From Siderastrea radians (lineage: Eukaryota > Cnidaria > Anthozoa > Scleractinia > Rhizangiidae), in contig OZ024890.1 of NCBI GenBank assembly GCA_964017195.1, forward strand, positions 47,159,093 through 47,223,092: a DNA stretch of 64,000 nt. The letters run 5' to 3'. A model generated the notes under the pieces. The model was not told the DNA's origin and did no database searches. It worked only from the letters and a program-made list of their open reading frames with translations. Of the stretch, positions 20,749 through 35,700 are shown one piece after another; positions within the stretch are counted from its first letter, which is position 1, and the number at the start of each line of letters is the position of its first letter. A program made the position numbers and the translations under genes.

Positions 20749-23700
20749 CTATCGGCCGTATGGATGAAAACCCCGGGAGGACGATGACCCCCTTCCAAAG
20801 GATGGTTCAGCACCATAACCCGGCACTCCCCCTGCGTATCCAGCAGAATCGGTGTTGCCATAGGAACCATAGCTACTCTCAGACGGGAATGAGGTCCCCC
20901 GCGTCGGACCGTACTGTAGATCTTGTTGCTGGTAGTTACCCAAACCTGTAAACAAAGACATGTTGAAAATTGAAATTCATCCAATAAACAAAAAAAGATC
21001 ATAAGTAGAAAGAACATATAACATTTAGTTGACATGCGAAGTTTGAAAGAAAAAGGATGGAGACCGGATTCAAATGATGCTTTCAAAATTTGCAACATTT
21101 ACAGACGTTTGTATGGCTGGGTGGCAACCATACAGACAAGTAAAATTGGCCTTTTGCAAAAAGGAAAATCTTCAATTTTCAACATTCGCCTCTCATATTT
21201 GCTATTTTTACTAAATGTGCCAGTGTTTTCATTTGTTAGGCTAACCATAAAATTTTCGACATTTATGATGATATATAGATCAAAGACTGCCGACACAAAC
21301 AAGTCAAACAAGGATCCGCCTATAGTGCAAGGCCTTTTGGGTGGTCAATTTCAAGCAAATATAAAACCAAATCAAAAATTTCAACTAACCATATGCTGAG
21401 TAGTCCGGAGCCCCTGAGTTGTCGACATGAGGAGCTCCAGGTGGTGCTCCAGGTTGCCCAGCTTGTGATGTGGGCATTCTGCTGTAGTCTGGGTACCCAC
21501 CAGGTGCTGCTGCCCCTGCTGCTGCTGCTGCTGCTGCTGCTGATGCCGGTGCTTGCTGTGCGCCTGTTACTCCTGCAGGATACCCAGCTCCATAACCTTA
21601 CATAAAGAATAAAATACTACAGTTAATCACTGTCTACCATTGGTTTGCATGTTTGTTTGTGATCCACAGCACCCAGTCAGCAGTCATCTTTAAAAAGGCA
21701 CTGTCGCCTATTCTTAGGATTACTTTGAAAAGGTAAAAGACAGAATTTAATCAAAGAAAACCAAAAAATACTGCTTCATTTTCGTTTAAATTTACTCTAC
21801 CAGTTCTGTGTTTGGCTGCGCATTGCCAGGATGGAAATGGTTTACAACTTGAAAACATTTAACTAATGTTTTTGAAGTTTCTCCTTTCTTTCTTGAAAAA
21901 AATTGCCAGAAGCTGAAAATGGTTTGATCTCTCTTTGAGATAGTCACTGATTTCTTTCTCTTGATGTTCAAGAAGAATTTCGTGTACAAAAAAGTATTGA
22001 AATTAAATTTCAGCACGTTTTTCACCCAAAAACGTGAAAGTTCCCGTGACAGATCCCCTTTAATGTGTCCTCATAAGGGTCTTGGGACTACAAAACGAGT
22101 GTTTAGGGACTGCCGTTAGCAGGCATTTAGCTCAACTTGGCTACTACGCCTCCTGGCCACTGCTTGCGCTTCCCTTGGGGTAGTCCCTGTGCTACTTGCA
22201 CTTCCCTTGGGGTAGTCCCTGTGCTACTGGCACTTCTCTTGGGTATGAACAGTATTTTCCCTCCCACCTCCCCTTGGAACAAATGGAATGACATTATGTA
22301 CAAGGAGACTATATCCAAGGACGTATAGAAATTTGATTAGACATTGCATCATGACTGTTTGTCGATGTCTGTTGACTGGCTTGTTCACTTTCTGCTTGAA
22401 AAAACTGGCTATTCTGCCAACTATTATGTGGCCTGGCCTGCTTTATCCAATGTCACAACACAAAATAGTAAAACACAAACCCAACAGAAAATACACTAAC
22501 AACTCCTCCCACCTCCCCTTGGAGGGAATGGAATGACCTGTACAAGGAGACCATATCCAAGGACATTATAGAAATTTGATTAGACATTGCATCATGACTG
22601 TTTGTCGATGTCTGTTGACTGGCTTGTTCACTTTCTGCTTGAAAAAACTGGCTATTCCGCCAACTATTATGTGGCCTGGCCTGCTTTATCCAATGTCACA
22701 ACACAAAACAGTAAAACACAAACCCAACAGAAAATACACTAACAACCGCCCAACCAACGTCAAGTCAAAATCAAAATTAAGAGGAAAAAATTTGAAATAT
22801 CTTTACTCATTCCTTAATATAAACACACTCAAATTCAATGAAAACCTTAACAGTCCTTTCAAAAATAACTTTCGCACTTTGCATTACAATACAACTGAGT
22901 GCAAACATGAGGCACATTCAAGCAAATTGGAACCTTTGGTCAAAAATCACCTCACTTCCATATTTGTTTACATCGCAATGCAACTAAGAAAACTGTAGCT
23001 GTGAAATGAACTATTGTTGCTGGGAAGCCATCAGGCTTCGCAGTAGACTAATTCAGGCTGTGTACGTGACCACCCTGGATCCCCTGTGCCCGAAGCCAGA
23101 ATCGTTTGAGATCTGTTGGATGTAAATATGTAAGTTTATCACCAAATTTGCCTCGATTTTATGGCCCTCGAATCGAGGCGGTTGTCGAACACTTGACCGT
23201 CGATAAAGTGGGATGTGGAAAACTTATGTTTTGCCTGTTTCGTGTAGAAAACGACGTTTCTGTGAAGGAGGCGAAGAATTTGAAAGCAAGTGAAGGTAAA
23301 TTATCTTGAATTGCAGCCATTCCTGGAACTCTATGGTATTATTAAATTCGATGTTTTATGGAGGATTCATTTTGTTCTGTTTATTTCATTGAGTCAATCG
23401 ATTCAGAAAGAAACACACTATTTTAACGTTGGAACCTTAAGGAAAACTCGACCGTCGATAAAGTGGGATGTCGAAAACTTATAGCGGAGAAATGCTGTTT
23501 CGTGTAGGAAGCCACGTTTTTGCGAAGGCGGCGAAGAGTTTGAAAACAGATGGAGAAAACGTTTTACACGACGAAGCGAGGATTGAACACGATTCGTTTT
23601 TTGAGGTAAAGCAGTACTTATCTGAGTAAACGCTTTTTTAAGCAAAGTAGTTCTCTTCTGAGTCAAATATTTGCCTAAAAATAATCGTTCTCCGTTCTTT

Positions 23701-26700
23701 CATTCATGAGGAAGATTTTGGGGGAAAACGTACTTGTCACGGTCTCATGGATGCATCACTGCTGACTGTCATGGGCACTTGTCCGTCACGCATTTCACCA
23801 GCGACCAAGATTTTTGTGTTTGACGCCATCTGTTGTCTTTCTTAAAGAAAATTCACTTTTGGCCGTGAAGCCACTGTTCCTCTGTATGCGCTTTACCCGC
23901 AGCGCTTTACCCGCAGCACTTCACTTTCCAATGGAAACCACTAGTATTTTAAGAAAACCAGTGCAAGCAAATGTGTATAGCTGGTATGTTTGCCCTTGTG
24001 AAGGGTCTTTTGTCTTTGTGGTTTTTAAGGTTAAAACAAAAAGGTGCTTCACATGGGCAAATGGGGCAACTATAAACGTAAGCTGCAAATCACCTCAGGG
24101 TTAAAGCACTTATGTTAGACATGATTTACCTGTAGTAGCCCCTCTTCCGTACATAGCTGCTGCCGCCACTGCTGCAGCATTAGGATCCCCACCATAAGGA
24201 GCTCCAGGAACACCAGCTGCTGCACCCCCTGCAGTAAAAAGATGGTACAATCTGCTTCACAGGCTTTTTCTAGTTCTTATTTAAACCATGCTCTTCTGTG
24301 CTGGGGTATATGACATTCCTTTTCCATACAAAAAGCTTTAAAAAAAATGATTTCCATACAGTCGAGTCAATCTAGCCAATCAACTGATCCCCTGGCCAAC
24401 AAGTTGGGGAAAGAAAACTCTTAATAAGGGGGAAGTGTCAAGTAATGTTCCACTGTTTCCTTGAAAACAATCAAGTGAATCATGTAATATTATTTTGATG
24501 ACTTGATATTTGCATTCAAGGAATTGGTTTCTATTTGCCTTGTTTGACACTCTGTACACCACAGACACTGTGAAAGAGCAACACCTCTCAAGGCAAAATG
24601 CTTATCTGTTATACTCCTATCAGACCCACATATACATGTTTTCAAATCTTACTATTTGCATTACTATAATCTAAATTCAATTTTGAGACGACATTACAGC
24701 TTTACAATGACTGCTAGTTTGCGAGAAAATACATTCGGTATTGGACAACTGCAAATTATTTTCTCCCAACGACATCATTATAAAGCCATAATGTTGTCTC
24801 AAAATTGAATTTAGTTTTTTTATCCACAATCCATGTCTTTTTCCCTTGCAATAAGCCAGAGCAGTAATTTCTGTTGATCAAAACAGAAATTCTCACTTGT
24901 CATAAAGATTCACACATGCGATACTTGCTTACGAAAGCAGTTTGGTTTTGCAACAAAGTGTTTGAATTTGCCGATTTTTCAACCCAGAATTGCCTTATGA
25001 AGCAAAGTTAACTTTTTCAGTGTATCAGCATAATTTTTTCAACGGCGGAGATCGACAAAATAATAGAATAATGGGACAATGAACTTCTTTTCTAGGAATT
25101 GGTACACAGAAATGATTACAGCATTCCGCATTGCAGAATAAAAGCTCAAAAACAACTGTTTTAAAGAAACATACACAGTCTTAAAGCCTAAGTACTCAGA
25201 GTTTCGGCAATCCGTTAAGGTAAGTTGCTTGTAGGGATGAATCACGTTGTAATAAAGGTTTTCCAACTATATAACTAAGCAAAACCTAAATCCTTTGCCG
25301 GCGGTTTGGTGAAAAATAGTTTTGGAAGTTTGGCCTTGGCCATGTTTCCACGACAGTTTTCGAACCAATCACATTTGAGACAACATTATCGCAAAATAAT
25401 GTCATCCCAAACACAATGAAAGCAGACCAGAATCAAAACAGACAAACCCAATTTGGACCCAGAACTTTCATGTACTAGTTGCACGAAGTCAAACAGGTTT
25501 GAATTCATGGTCACTGCAATCTTTAGGCTAGTAAGCTCAACAGTTTGCCTCAAGCCCTGAATTGTTCGTATTTGAAACAGCAAACAAGTGCACTACTTAC
25601 CGTAGGGATATCCTGGGGTTGGTGCTGCCCCACCATAACCAGGTGCTGCCGCTGCGCCAGCAGGCATGGCACCATAACCAGGGTAACCACGTCCCATTCC
25701 AACGGGGTGCTGCATGCCATAAGAAGCTACAACAACAAGATTGAATCTGTTAGGATTTTATCAGTTAAATGTACTTATACGATGGAGAGCTACCATCAGT
25801 GCTATGTTTGAATTTCCTCTCTACTCATATCACTTAAATTATAAATAAATAAAATAAATAACTGTTTATTAATCACCATTGCAGTTAAGAAACTGAATTA
25901 CAGGGATATAATACAAGCCTACAAATTAACACTTCTAACACTACTTACATACTCATATGATCATATCATGATCTTCATATAATTCTATCTTCATCCGCAG
26001 TTCAACCTTCACTGCGATGATCTTCATATAATTCTACTACTTTACTGACAATAATATACACTATTAGATACAGGATTTGCTATTCAACTAAAGTTTTAGC
26101 ATTTACACACTGTGCCCTTGATGAAAGGTGATGAATGAACCGGAACGCTTCGTATGCTGTACAAGGCAGCTCTAATGTTTGAGGATGAAACCTTTAAGCC
26201 CACATACCAGCTGCTTGCCTTTCAATAAATGTGACTAACAAACATTTGGTGCTTTTACAATTTGTACTTAAGTATTTTCAGCGAGTAGCATAACATGGTG
26301 CACATACCCTGCTGGGCATACTGTCCTATTCCGTACCCATGTTGAGCCCCAAGGTGCGCCTGGTAGGCATTCATGCCAGGCACACTTTCCACTCCACTCC
26401 TTGATTTGGGCTCACGTTTCTCTGCTCTCTTGACTTCCACCTGAAACATAAAATAATCAATGAGCTTTGTTTAATGAGATGGACACCAAGTACAAAATTG
26501 TTGACCACTTTAGTGAATTTAAGTCTCTTGAAAATTATTGTATCGAAAAAAAAAAAACATCATGCAAACATTATGACATGTTCTGTGAATTTAATGATTG
26601 AAAAAATAAGTATGAGCACAATAGGCAACTTGCTTTTAGAGGTCTAAGACAAAATATGATACTTTTATAGGGCAGGTTGCAATCACAAAATGACCAGAAA

Positions 26701-29700
26701 TGGAACCATAAATAAAAGGGAAAATAGACAGATCTGCTAGCCCTCCAACACAGTTAAACATCTCAAGATAATTTCTGTCTTTGCAAACCAAACCAAACCA
26801 AACCTCGAAGAGCTATATGAGCCCAAAGTTTATAAACACACCTTATTCGGTGTTTTGGTAGATAATACGGATATTTTACGAGTTGCGCAGTATTTTTCCG
26901 AGCCCCACAGGGGGCAAGGAAAAATGTAAGTTATGACTAAATTGTCCGTGCGTTTATTATTCCACTGTATTTTGTTTTTGCTTCATCCTCCTTAAGCAAA
27001 AAAACAGTCAAACCGCGTTCGTATAGTGTAACATGCTGGCATATGTTGCACCTTCTCTTGCCTTCATATGGTAAAATGACACAACAGTGGAAATGATAAA
27101 TGGCATTTCATTTCATGGTAAGCTTTTACACAACAATTGCCATTCAGGCTATAATTCGGAATGCTTTTTATTTAGTATTTCTCTTTAGCTTTTCCAGGTG
27201 ATTCCAGTTCAACATTTGCTTTTGAGAGGAACGTTTCCTGAAGATAATAACTTAGGTCTAGTCTAGTGATATGACCATGTACAAAAATGCCCTTTTTCCC
27301 AAACAAGAACTTTGGAAAATGGAAAAAAATTTCACCTTAAACATCACCCAATTCATTTACTGGGTTTAAAATTTGGTCCCTTTGAAGAGGATTGAATGTC
27401 ACTGACCTCTCACTGCAGGTTGCCTATTTTTCCATACTCCCCCAATTAATGCAAACTATGTTGGAACTGCATATGAACTTGCAACACTACAACTAATGAT
27501 CCAAAATTAAAACTACATGTAATAATAGCCAAAGTAAATAAAACTAAACAATAGCACACAAAGGTCTTTCCATTCAAATGCAGGCTGCTATTGCTGTCCA
27601 GGCATAAAAAGACGGAAGTTGAGAAAAGAGACGTACTATAACTCAAGAAACATCGAAAGAAACAGAACCACATAGCAACAGCTGAAAGATGATTGTTTCC
27701 AAGTAAGCTTGACTAATTAAGGACATTTAAGACTAAAAACTAATGCTAAATATCGTGCATCAGTCGTCAACCAACAACAATGCACTTTCTGTGGTATCAA
27801 TTTAGCTGATTATTTCACTAATCTGAACAAAGACACAAAAGTTTCTCTACTTCAGATGATGAGTTTGGGAGAATGTCTCCAGTAATTACTTCTTATTAAT
27901 CGAGCGCAAGGGTCATACTGGGAGAATAGAAGCAAGGTCTGTGGAAAGCAAGACTGAGGGCAATATTCTCCCAGTACAGTCCCGAGCTAGTGAGAGCTAA
28001 TAAGAAGTTTATTATGCAGCTATGCCTGACACCACCAGTTTACCGGAAAGCATTCAAAACCCAGCAGTTTTTCCTCACACAAAAAATTACATCGCACAAG
28101 AAAAAGTAAAAACTGACCATGAAACTGTCTCTTTTCATTCAGCTTCAAAACATTCAAACGCTTTGAATCAAATGTACTTTGACATTTTCTATATTCCCGC
28201 TTTACTAGCCGGGCATTAACATCGCTCATATTGCCCGTGGGTATTACGGGAAAATCCGGCCCCGAGTATTAGATAAGATAAGAAATTGTTCCTTCCTATA
28301 AAAAACACATTGCAGTCTCTTCTACTGGCCAATCACAGGGCATGTTATATGAAGGGCCCGGTGGAAAAAGGGCATAAGTGACGATTTGTGGTTAAAATCG
28401 AAATTGCTCCTATTTAGCTGAACATTGGCACACAGGCTGGTTTTCATGTGAGGAACGCTGATGCGCACTTATTTCTTGACCTGAGATCTAAAATTTGAAG
28501 AATTAGCGTATTACTTCTGCGTGAAAAGTGTTGTTGAACTGAACTCGCTCAAGTGATGCGTGAAAGATTTCTTTTGTTCTCTGCCTGAACTAAAACAAAG
28601 GAATTCAACCTAGAATCTGCGGTCCTGTTGTTTTCTTTGTGTCAGTTTTAAGCAAAAGTAATACGCTAATTCTTCAAATGTGTGAGTTACAACTCAAGTA
28701 CAGGTTCAACTTGAGCAAGAATGCTTTCTGTAAAGTTGGAGGTCAACATAGAATACAGACTGCTTTATAAACCATGCAGGTAATATATAGATTTAGCCAA
28801 GCCTAAAAGCGGAGCCGCTAAGGAATAAACTGGTGTTCATTTCTCATAAATAGTCCCGAAACTTTTTGGTCTGAAATATATTTTGGGGCTTTTTTTTGGC
28901 TTGTTCACATTGGAAAAGTGTTTCTCAAAAGGCCCAAAAGTGTTCCGAATTGTCCTCCAATATTTTGGGGATCTGTTCTGTAAAACCAAGGTCATTCTAG
29001 AGGCTGAGCACAGCCTGATTATTTTTTTTTTTCGGGCATCAAACTGAACACATATTTTGCTCACGAGCCATCTTGCTTGGTGTTTGCAATGTTTCCATAT
29101 CCTGTCATTAATTGTCAAGGCTTGTCAAATCTCCTTGGATTATTGGCTGTTTGCTTAAATGAACTTGAAACGGCGCTCATTTACAACAACAAAATAAAAC
29201 TTATTCACGACTGTTTAAATAGGTTATCTTCGCGTTCGGATGTTAACAAATAACATGAACTGCCACTATTAGTCTGGTCAAAAATTTATACCGGCATTTC
29301 ACCGGCATTTCACTGGGATTACCCGAAAGAAAGGATTTGGGGAGCTTCGAAGTACTTGTAATAAACTTATCGAAGAAATGTTGCGTAGGTTTTGGCCACC
29401 ACAACGACATTCGAGCACTTTGAGGAACACTCATTACTTACCGGATAAAACAGCTTTAAACGCAAAACTGCTTCACTTATAGTTACTTAAGTAACCCTCA
29501 TATTTCGTTCTGTAACTTGAGACCATCGAGATTGAAAACAAACACCATCCAAACATTCTTAACGCTAAGGCATAAGTTTTGCGGCTGCAAATTCTTTGAA
29601 ATTAGAGCGCTTTTAGAAATGCACAGAACTGTTTTTGGAAGCTTTTCGGATATAATAAGTTTCAACCGACAACTGCTTCACTTATAGTTTTTTAAATAAC

Positions 29701-32700
29701 TGTTATATTTCATTTTCTAACTAGAGACCATCAAGATTCAAAACAAACAAACGCCAAATTAAACACACTTTAATTAAATTATGCCGGCATAAGTTTTGCG
29801 GATGCAAAGGAAGGCACAAAACTGTTTTCGGAAGCTTTTGGGATAAAACAGCTTTAAACCGACAACTGCTTCGCTTAAAGGATTAAGCTTATTACTATTG
29901 AAAACTTCTAGGACAAGAAAATCGACAATTGCACAAAGAGATGGACCGGACAGTCAAAATTGAAAGCAATTATTCGCCATAATCTCAGTGAAGTGATGCT
30001 TGTGCAGCTAGTTGTCTTGCAACTGTGCTTAGACCTACTGTTATGAATAAACAAACAAAATAATGGACAGAGAAATCATTTTTGAAAAAAGCTTATTCAA
30101 AAACCCGTAAGTTTATACTTAAATGCAATTCACGTTACACTTCCAAAATCGTGGGTCGCTCCACGCGAGTGAAATTAGCTGAACATGACAAAATATTCAA
30201 GACTACATCTGTCACAAATCTGAGCCGGGTTTTCTAATCATTTTTTAAAGTCAAAAGTAAATGACACATTTATAATGACATAAATTAAATTTCCATTTCA
30301 AAACGTAATTTCTTTGACCATAATACTCAAAATCATGTACCTTAGACCCTTTAAAAACTTCACTTATTCGGTAATGTTTCAGAACAGGGCAAGCTCTCTG
30401 CCGTGAAGAAAACAAAGCGATGAAGTCCTTTGAAGGCAGCTTTCGTAACTTGAACTTTTCGCCTTATACCAGTATTCTTTTGAACTTTTTCTTTCCATTT
30501 ATAGATATTAGAAGGTTTTTTCTCAAGTATAAAACTTCAGTACTCTCGAACAGTCGTTTTGCTAAAGAAGCTTAAGCCTTTAAAGAAACCTTTTTCAAAA
30601 GCGACAATGGTCATGCTCCTTTCCCACCAAGAAAAACGCCGGTTGCCCAAAAGCACCACGCAATTTCCCGCCAAGAAAGGATGGCATTCTCTACCCCCTG
30701 TCGGGTTGTCTTGGGACTCCCCTCTCCCTCCCGCAAAGTCTGCGTGGATGGACAGACGGACATATGGACGTACGGACAGTCACGTGACTATTACGTCACA
30801 ACCAAAATTTCTCAGATTGATAGATTACCAAATTTGCTTAGCAATGGAGCTCCGCTGGCGGGCTTTGCCCGCAGGCTCTGCTATAAGAACCTGTTCTATA
30901 GTTCAATTCTGTGCTTAGTTGAAAACTGTTTAATTTATATCACATCCTTACTTTGTGTAACTTGATATGAGTACAATTAGTATTACCCCTGTTGTCCTAA
31001 CTGCAAGCTGTAAGTATTTCTAGTACATAAATTGGCTCTAAAGGGATGCTATGAATCATGCAGGAATCTAACAACAAACATTCAGAAAAGTGTCCTGAGT
31101 TAACCCCATATAAAGAAGGAGAAGACAAAAAGAGAAAAATAGTAAATCTCATATTAATTTTTAGTTGGCCTGTCAAACAAGTAGTGAGTTTTTGTTCGTG
31201 TTGCTTTGATCTCCCTGAAAAGGAAGCCACATGAAAAAAACACCAGAGGGTTCCCTGAAGGAAGACTCTCATTAAAAAGGTGATGATTATGTTGATTTCA
31301 TAAGTTTGCTATAACATTGCTATGTAAAGTATGTACAGACTGTAAATGCAGAAAAAAAGCCTTTAAATCAAGCAATTATACCGTTTAACCACATTTTCTT
31401 CAAAAACTCTAGTGAGCCTTCACCATGAATATACAAGAGCTCCTCTTGAAGTGACTTATCGAATGATTATTTTCATCTTTCTTGTCAGTTCAAGATATTA
31501 TAAGACCTTTTTTATAAATAAGTTGTAAAACAATCATTTCCTTGAACTCAAAATATGAACTAGACATCACTTGGCACATCATTTTGAAATTATTTGCTTG
31601 CTTCCAACTTAACATAATTATGAAATCCTTGCAAATGCACCCTAAAAGATTCTAATTGGTTTTAAGCTAAAGAGTAGAAGAATTTCTTTACACACACTAA
31701 GCTAAAAAAATAAGAATAAACGAATCACGTCCATATTTACCGTAAACAAACACAAAAAAAAGCCCCCTGGGCATTAACCCAGCCACCGTACCCCACCTGA
31801 CACCCCAGAGTAGAAAAATATCAGCATCACTGAAGACACAAGCCCATGCAAAGCAAGCTGGAGTTGAGGGGCAAGAGGTTTCTTAGCCCAAGCAATACTC
31901 CAGAATCCAGGACAAGATACTTACAGCTGAACTTAAAACAATGTTCAGGCATTGCTAGATCCAGTTATCACCGTACTGGCAATGGCAGCTTATAGCTTGC
32001 ACCCTTTAGTGTTAGGTTTCAGTTAATCTAATGAGATACTGCATGGAGGGCCATTACAGCAACTTTAGCCAAACTAAGTAGGGAAACTTCTGCCAACTGA
32101 CACCTTCTGAGCCGTACATTTCCCCAAAGCAGCAAATCCAACATGATTCCGGCAACAACAACAAACACTGCATTTTACCTCCCATAAGCAGACACCTCTC
32201 CCAGGCAAGTGGTTGAACAAGTTTCCAGAGGTGCCTACTTAAAGGACATGTGACTATACATGAACACATTATAGAAGTAACTAAACCATAACTACACCGT
32301 TTTTCCATTGATTTGGTGAAAATGTATATTGGCGGTCTTCTCAACAGGTTGGCTTGAGTCAAACGTTACAAAACCAAAGCCTAAATAGTATAGTATGATA
32401 TAATATCATAAAATAAGTTAATTCCTCAATAGTACAAACACAAACACAGGTTGTACAATATAACACAACAACGCTTAAAACACACCATCCCTGACTTGGC
32501 TCACAGCAACTGAGTCCTTGGAGTACATGACAAATTTTCTCTTGGTTCATTCAATGAGGAAACAAGTTGCATATTTCATTCAGTGCACATATCTTGACAA
32601 TGAACAAACAAATAAGCAGTACAGGTAACACAAAACCATGTACTGTACCTTACAAACAGAAACAAGTACAATCACGCAATATACAGTGCACACATCAACA

Positions 32701-35700
32701 ATTGATACAGGGCCAGAATAACACTAGATTTATATCCCCAGTTCAACTTATGTAAATTGCTTTATAATAATTTACTTAATTATCTAAAATATATTCATTA
32801 TTAAGCCAAATTAAAAGAATACTGCACTTTTTCATGCACTCGGATATACCCAATTCTGTATGTAATACTTTTTAAAACAAATTAATTCTTGGATAAATTT
32901 AACGTAATTAAAATAGTTGGTAAAGTAACGACACAGAAGCCACAATCCTTTCATAGTAAGTAATTAAGGCCAAGTTAAAAAATTTAAAGTAAGATTTTAA
33001 ATTTAAAGTAAATCTTTCTTAATGTAATTTCAGTAAAATAATAAGCTACAATATTTTTGTCTTGTGGTATCTGACCCTGTTCTTAAAGCACAAACAATTA
33101 TGCTACATAACACCACTTAACATTAATATCTGCAGCACTAACATAAAAATAGTAAAATATAGATAGATGTATATTGTACCTAAAGTAAAAATAATTAAAT
33201 ACAATTAGTAAGTATTTCAAAAAGAGTACATTATTTCAATTGGACAACAAATAAGTTTGGGGGGAATTGATTGTACCAAAGAATTATTATTAAATTATGA
33301 ACATTGCATGTTTATAACTTTAAATAGATTGCAGAGCAGGTTTCTCTTACAGGTCACATTTCACAGGTCACCTGTACAGGAAACTGTGTTACCGATAAAT
33401 AAACAAGCTAAACAGTGTCCCCTAACCCTAAATCAGTCTAAAACATCAGCTAGTATGCCAGGGGACACTGTCCAAGGTGTTGAGATGTTGGCAACACAGT
33501 GACCTGTACTTGTCACCTGAAAAAAAACACCTGTCCTAGAACGCAAGATTGAGTAGAAGTGTTTTCTCTATTTTTATTGAAAAAGAGCAATTTAATAAAA
33601 CTAGAAAGCTGTGTAACTCATGTAGCAAATAGATGGAAATGCCAATAAGGTTTTATTAATTAATTAACAATTTAAATTTTTTTGGAAAATTTTGGGGGCA
33701 CTGAGGGCACGAAAATCAAACGTTCAAGCACTTTGACTTTCAATAGGATACACAAGGAGAAGACTACACGATTATAGTTGCACACTTATTCACCCATAAG
33801 CCAAAAACAGAGGAACGCAGAAGATGCAGTTTAGAAAACTTTCACTTAAACATTTCCAGTGAAGTATTCAAAGTAACCAATTCAGGTTTTTGCCACACAT
33901 GCTTGAATTTACCTTTTTTGAACTAAGTATTTTGTAATGTTGAGTGTGGCTTGTTGGAGACTGTTTTTAGTCGACAAAACAACAGTATCAAGACTTTTAG
34001 CCTTAGCTTACAGGTGAATAAAATGTCTACAGTCTCTTTAGTTACAAACATGCAATGTTCATTACAAGATCAGTTGGCCTGGGGAAAAGTGGCAGAACCC
34101 AAATAAGGCCCCAGGCCTTACTTTCACATGCCTATAATTCTGTGGATACGGCATAAATCAATGCTTGAGTCACAATGCTACATGCAGGGTTACGAACATT
34201 TCCTTTTTTTTCAAATAAAATCATTCGAAAAGACTAAGTGTGACTGCTCAAATGCAAGCCATTGAGTGGTTTCAAGTGGTGCTGTTTGTTTGCTTCGTGA
34301 CACAGTATAGAGTCCAGCAATCGCGAGCCCTGGCTTTCTTGAATCTTCTGCTATCTTAAATAGAAAGCCATTTCACTTGGATTTGCTTGTATTTTCAGTC
34401 ATTTACTACTGCTTATATTGAATCCCTGCCACCTGAGAAAAAGTGACTTCCAGTGGCTTCAGTTACACTCCTTATATTGAACTGCAGTGATAGAGTGATT
34501 GAATGACAACAAGAAACAACTGAGCCCCTGCTATCTCAAACAAAATTCTCCCCTTCCCTTGTGGTCATGTTAAAATGCAGACTGCAGACTGCAGACTGTG
34601 CAGACCACGCAGACTGGGAATTTTTACATTGAACTGCAGTGATAGAGTGATTGAATGATAACAAGAAGCAACTGAGCCCCTGCTATCTCAAACAAAATTC
34701 TCCCCTTCCCTTGTGGTCATGTTAAAATGCAGACTGCAGACTGCAGACTGTGCAGACCACGCAGGCTGGGAATTTTTATATTGAACTGCAGTGATAGAGT
34801 GATTGAATGAAAACAAGAAACAACTGAGCCCCTGCTATCTCAAACAAAATTCTCCCCTTCCCTTGTGGTCATGTTAAAATGCAGACTACAGACTGTGCAG
34901 ACCATGCAGACTGGGAATTTTTATTAACTTATCATTTTTCAGTTTCTTTTACCTTGGGTTGCTGAAGGTGTGTTTACATATACTTTTTACTTTTTTCTGT
35001 GGCTATAGATGTAGATGCCTGGAAGCCAGGTATGGTTCTGGAAAAAATATGTAATTAATGTCCTAGCGGTCAGAAATTCTAGAAATTCTAGAAGAATTTC
35101 TAAGGTTTGATATCTTGGAGAATTGAAGACGTGCAATTTCTTGCAATGGTTTCCTCAAATTTACATGTAGATGTACATGTCCACTGTTCTAGCTGTAGCT
35201 TTTCCTCCATTCTCACTGACTGAAGTGATAAAGATTTGTAATTCTGTACAGAAAAAGAACGCTAACTCTGGTTTGTTTTACCACATGGTGTCGCTACTAC
35301 AAAATAGACAAAAATAATCAAGTTGATGTCAACATCGTAAACACTTCACTTGCATTGGTTTAAATTCATTCGGAATTGCTTAGTCGCTATCTCCTATGTA
35401 AAGCTTGCATTCAAATTACTGAGAAAAGATTTCAGCAAATGTGAATGGATTTTTATTAGCGAATGTAAAAGCAAATAGATTTTTCCCAATATAAATGCCA
35501 AGGAGCCACAATGGTGGAATAGCGAATAGGGAATGCAAGTTTCGTGGCAACATCCAATAATTTCATAACATTCGGAAAGGTAGTGAATAGTTCATGTTAC
35601 TTTCCAAGGCTGCTTCACTCTTCTCTGATGCCAAATAATAAGCAAAGTGGTGATCTGTAGAGTTTGCAGGAGAAAAAGTCCTCTATTTCCCAACACTCTC

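Larger units (their letters stand above)
26441..32297. other. large intron 8 of the DAZAP1-like gene
   Basis: A 5.9-kb intron with no supported gene. It holds an inverted repeat around 27890-28010, a perfect 23-bp inverted pair at 28494/28656, a two-copy direct repeat at 29441-29860, and a repeat-like segment near 30720-30890 (phrases 'gacggacatatggacgtacg', 'gcgggctttgcccgc'). The longer open frames in it have no domain signature. Confidence 0.7.

Noticed and set aside
30559..30965. Open frames of 94-119 codons in a DAZAP1-like intron
   Set aside because: Composition and the phrases shared with repeat-like sequence suggest an interspersed repeat; no domain or splice support.
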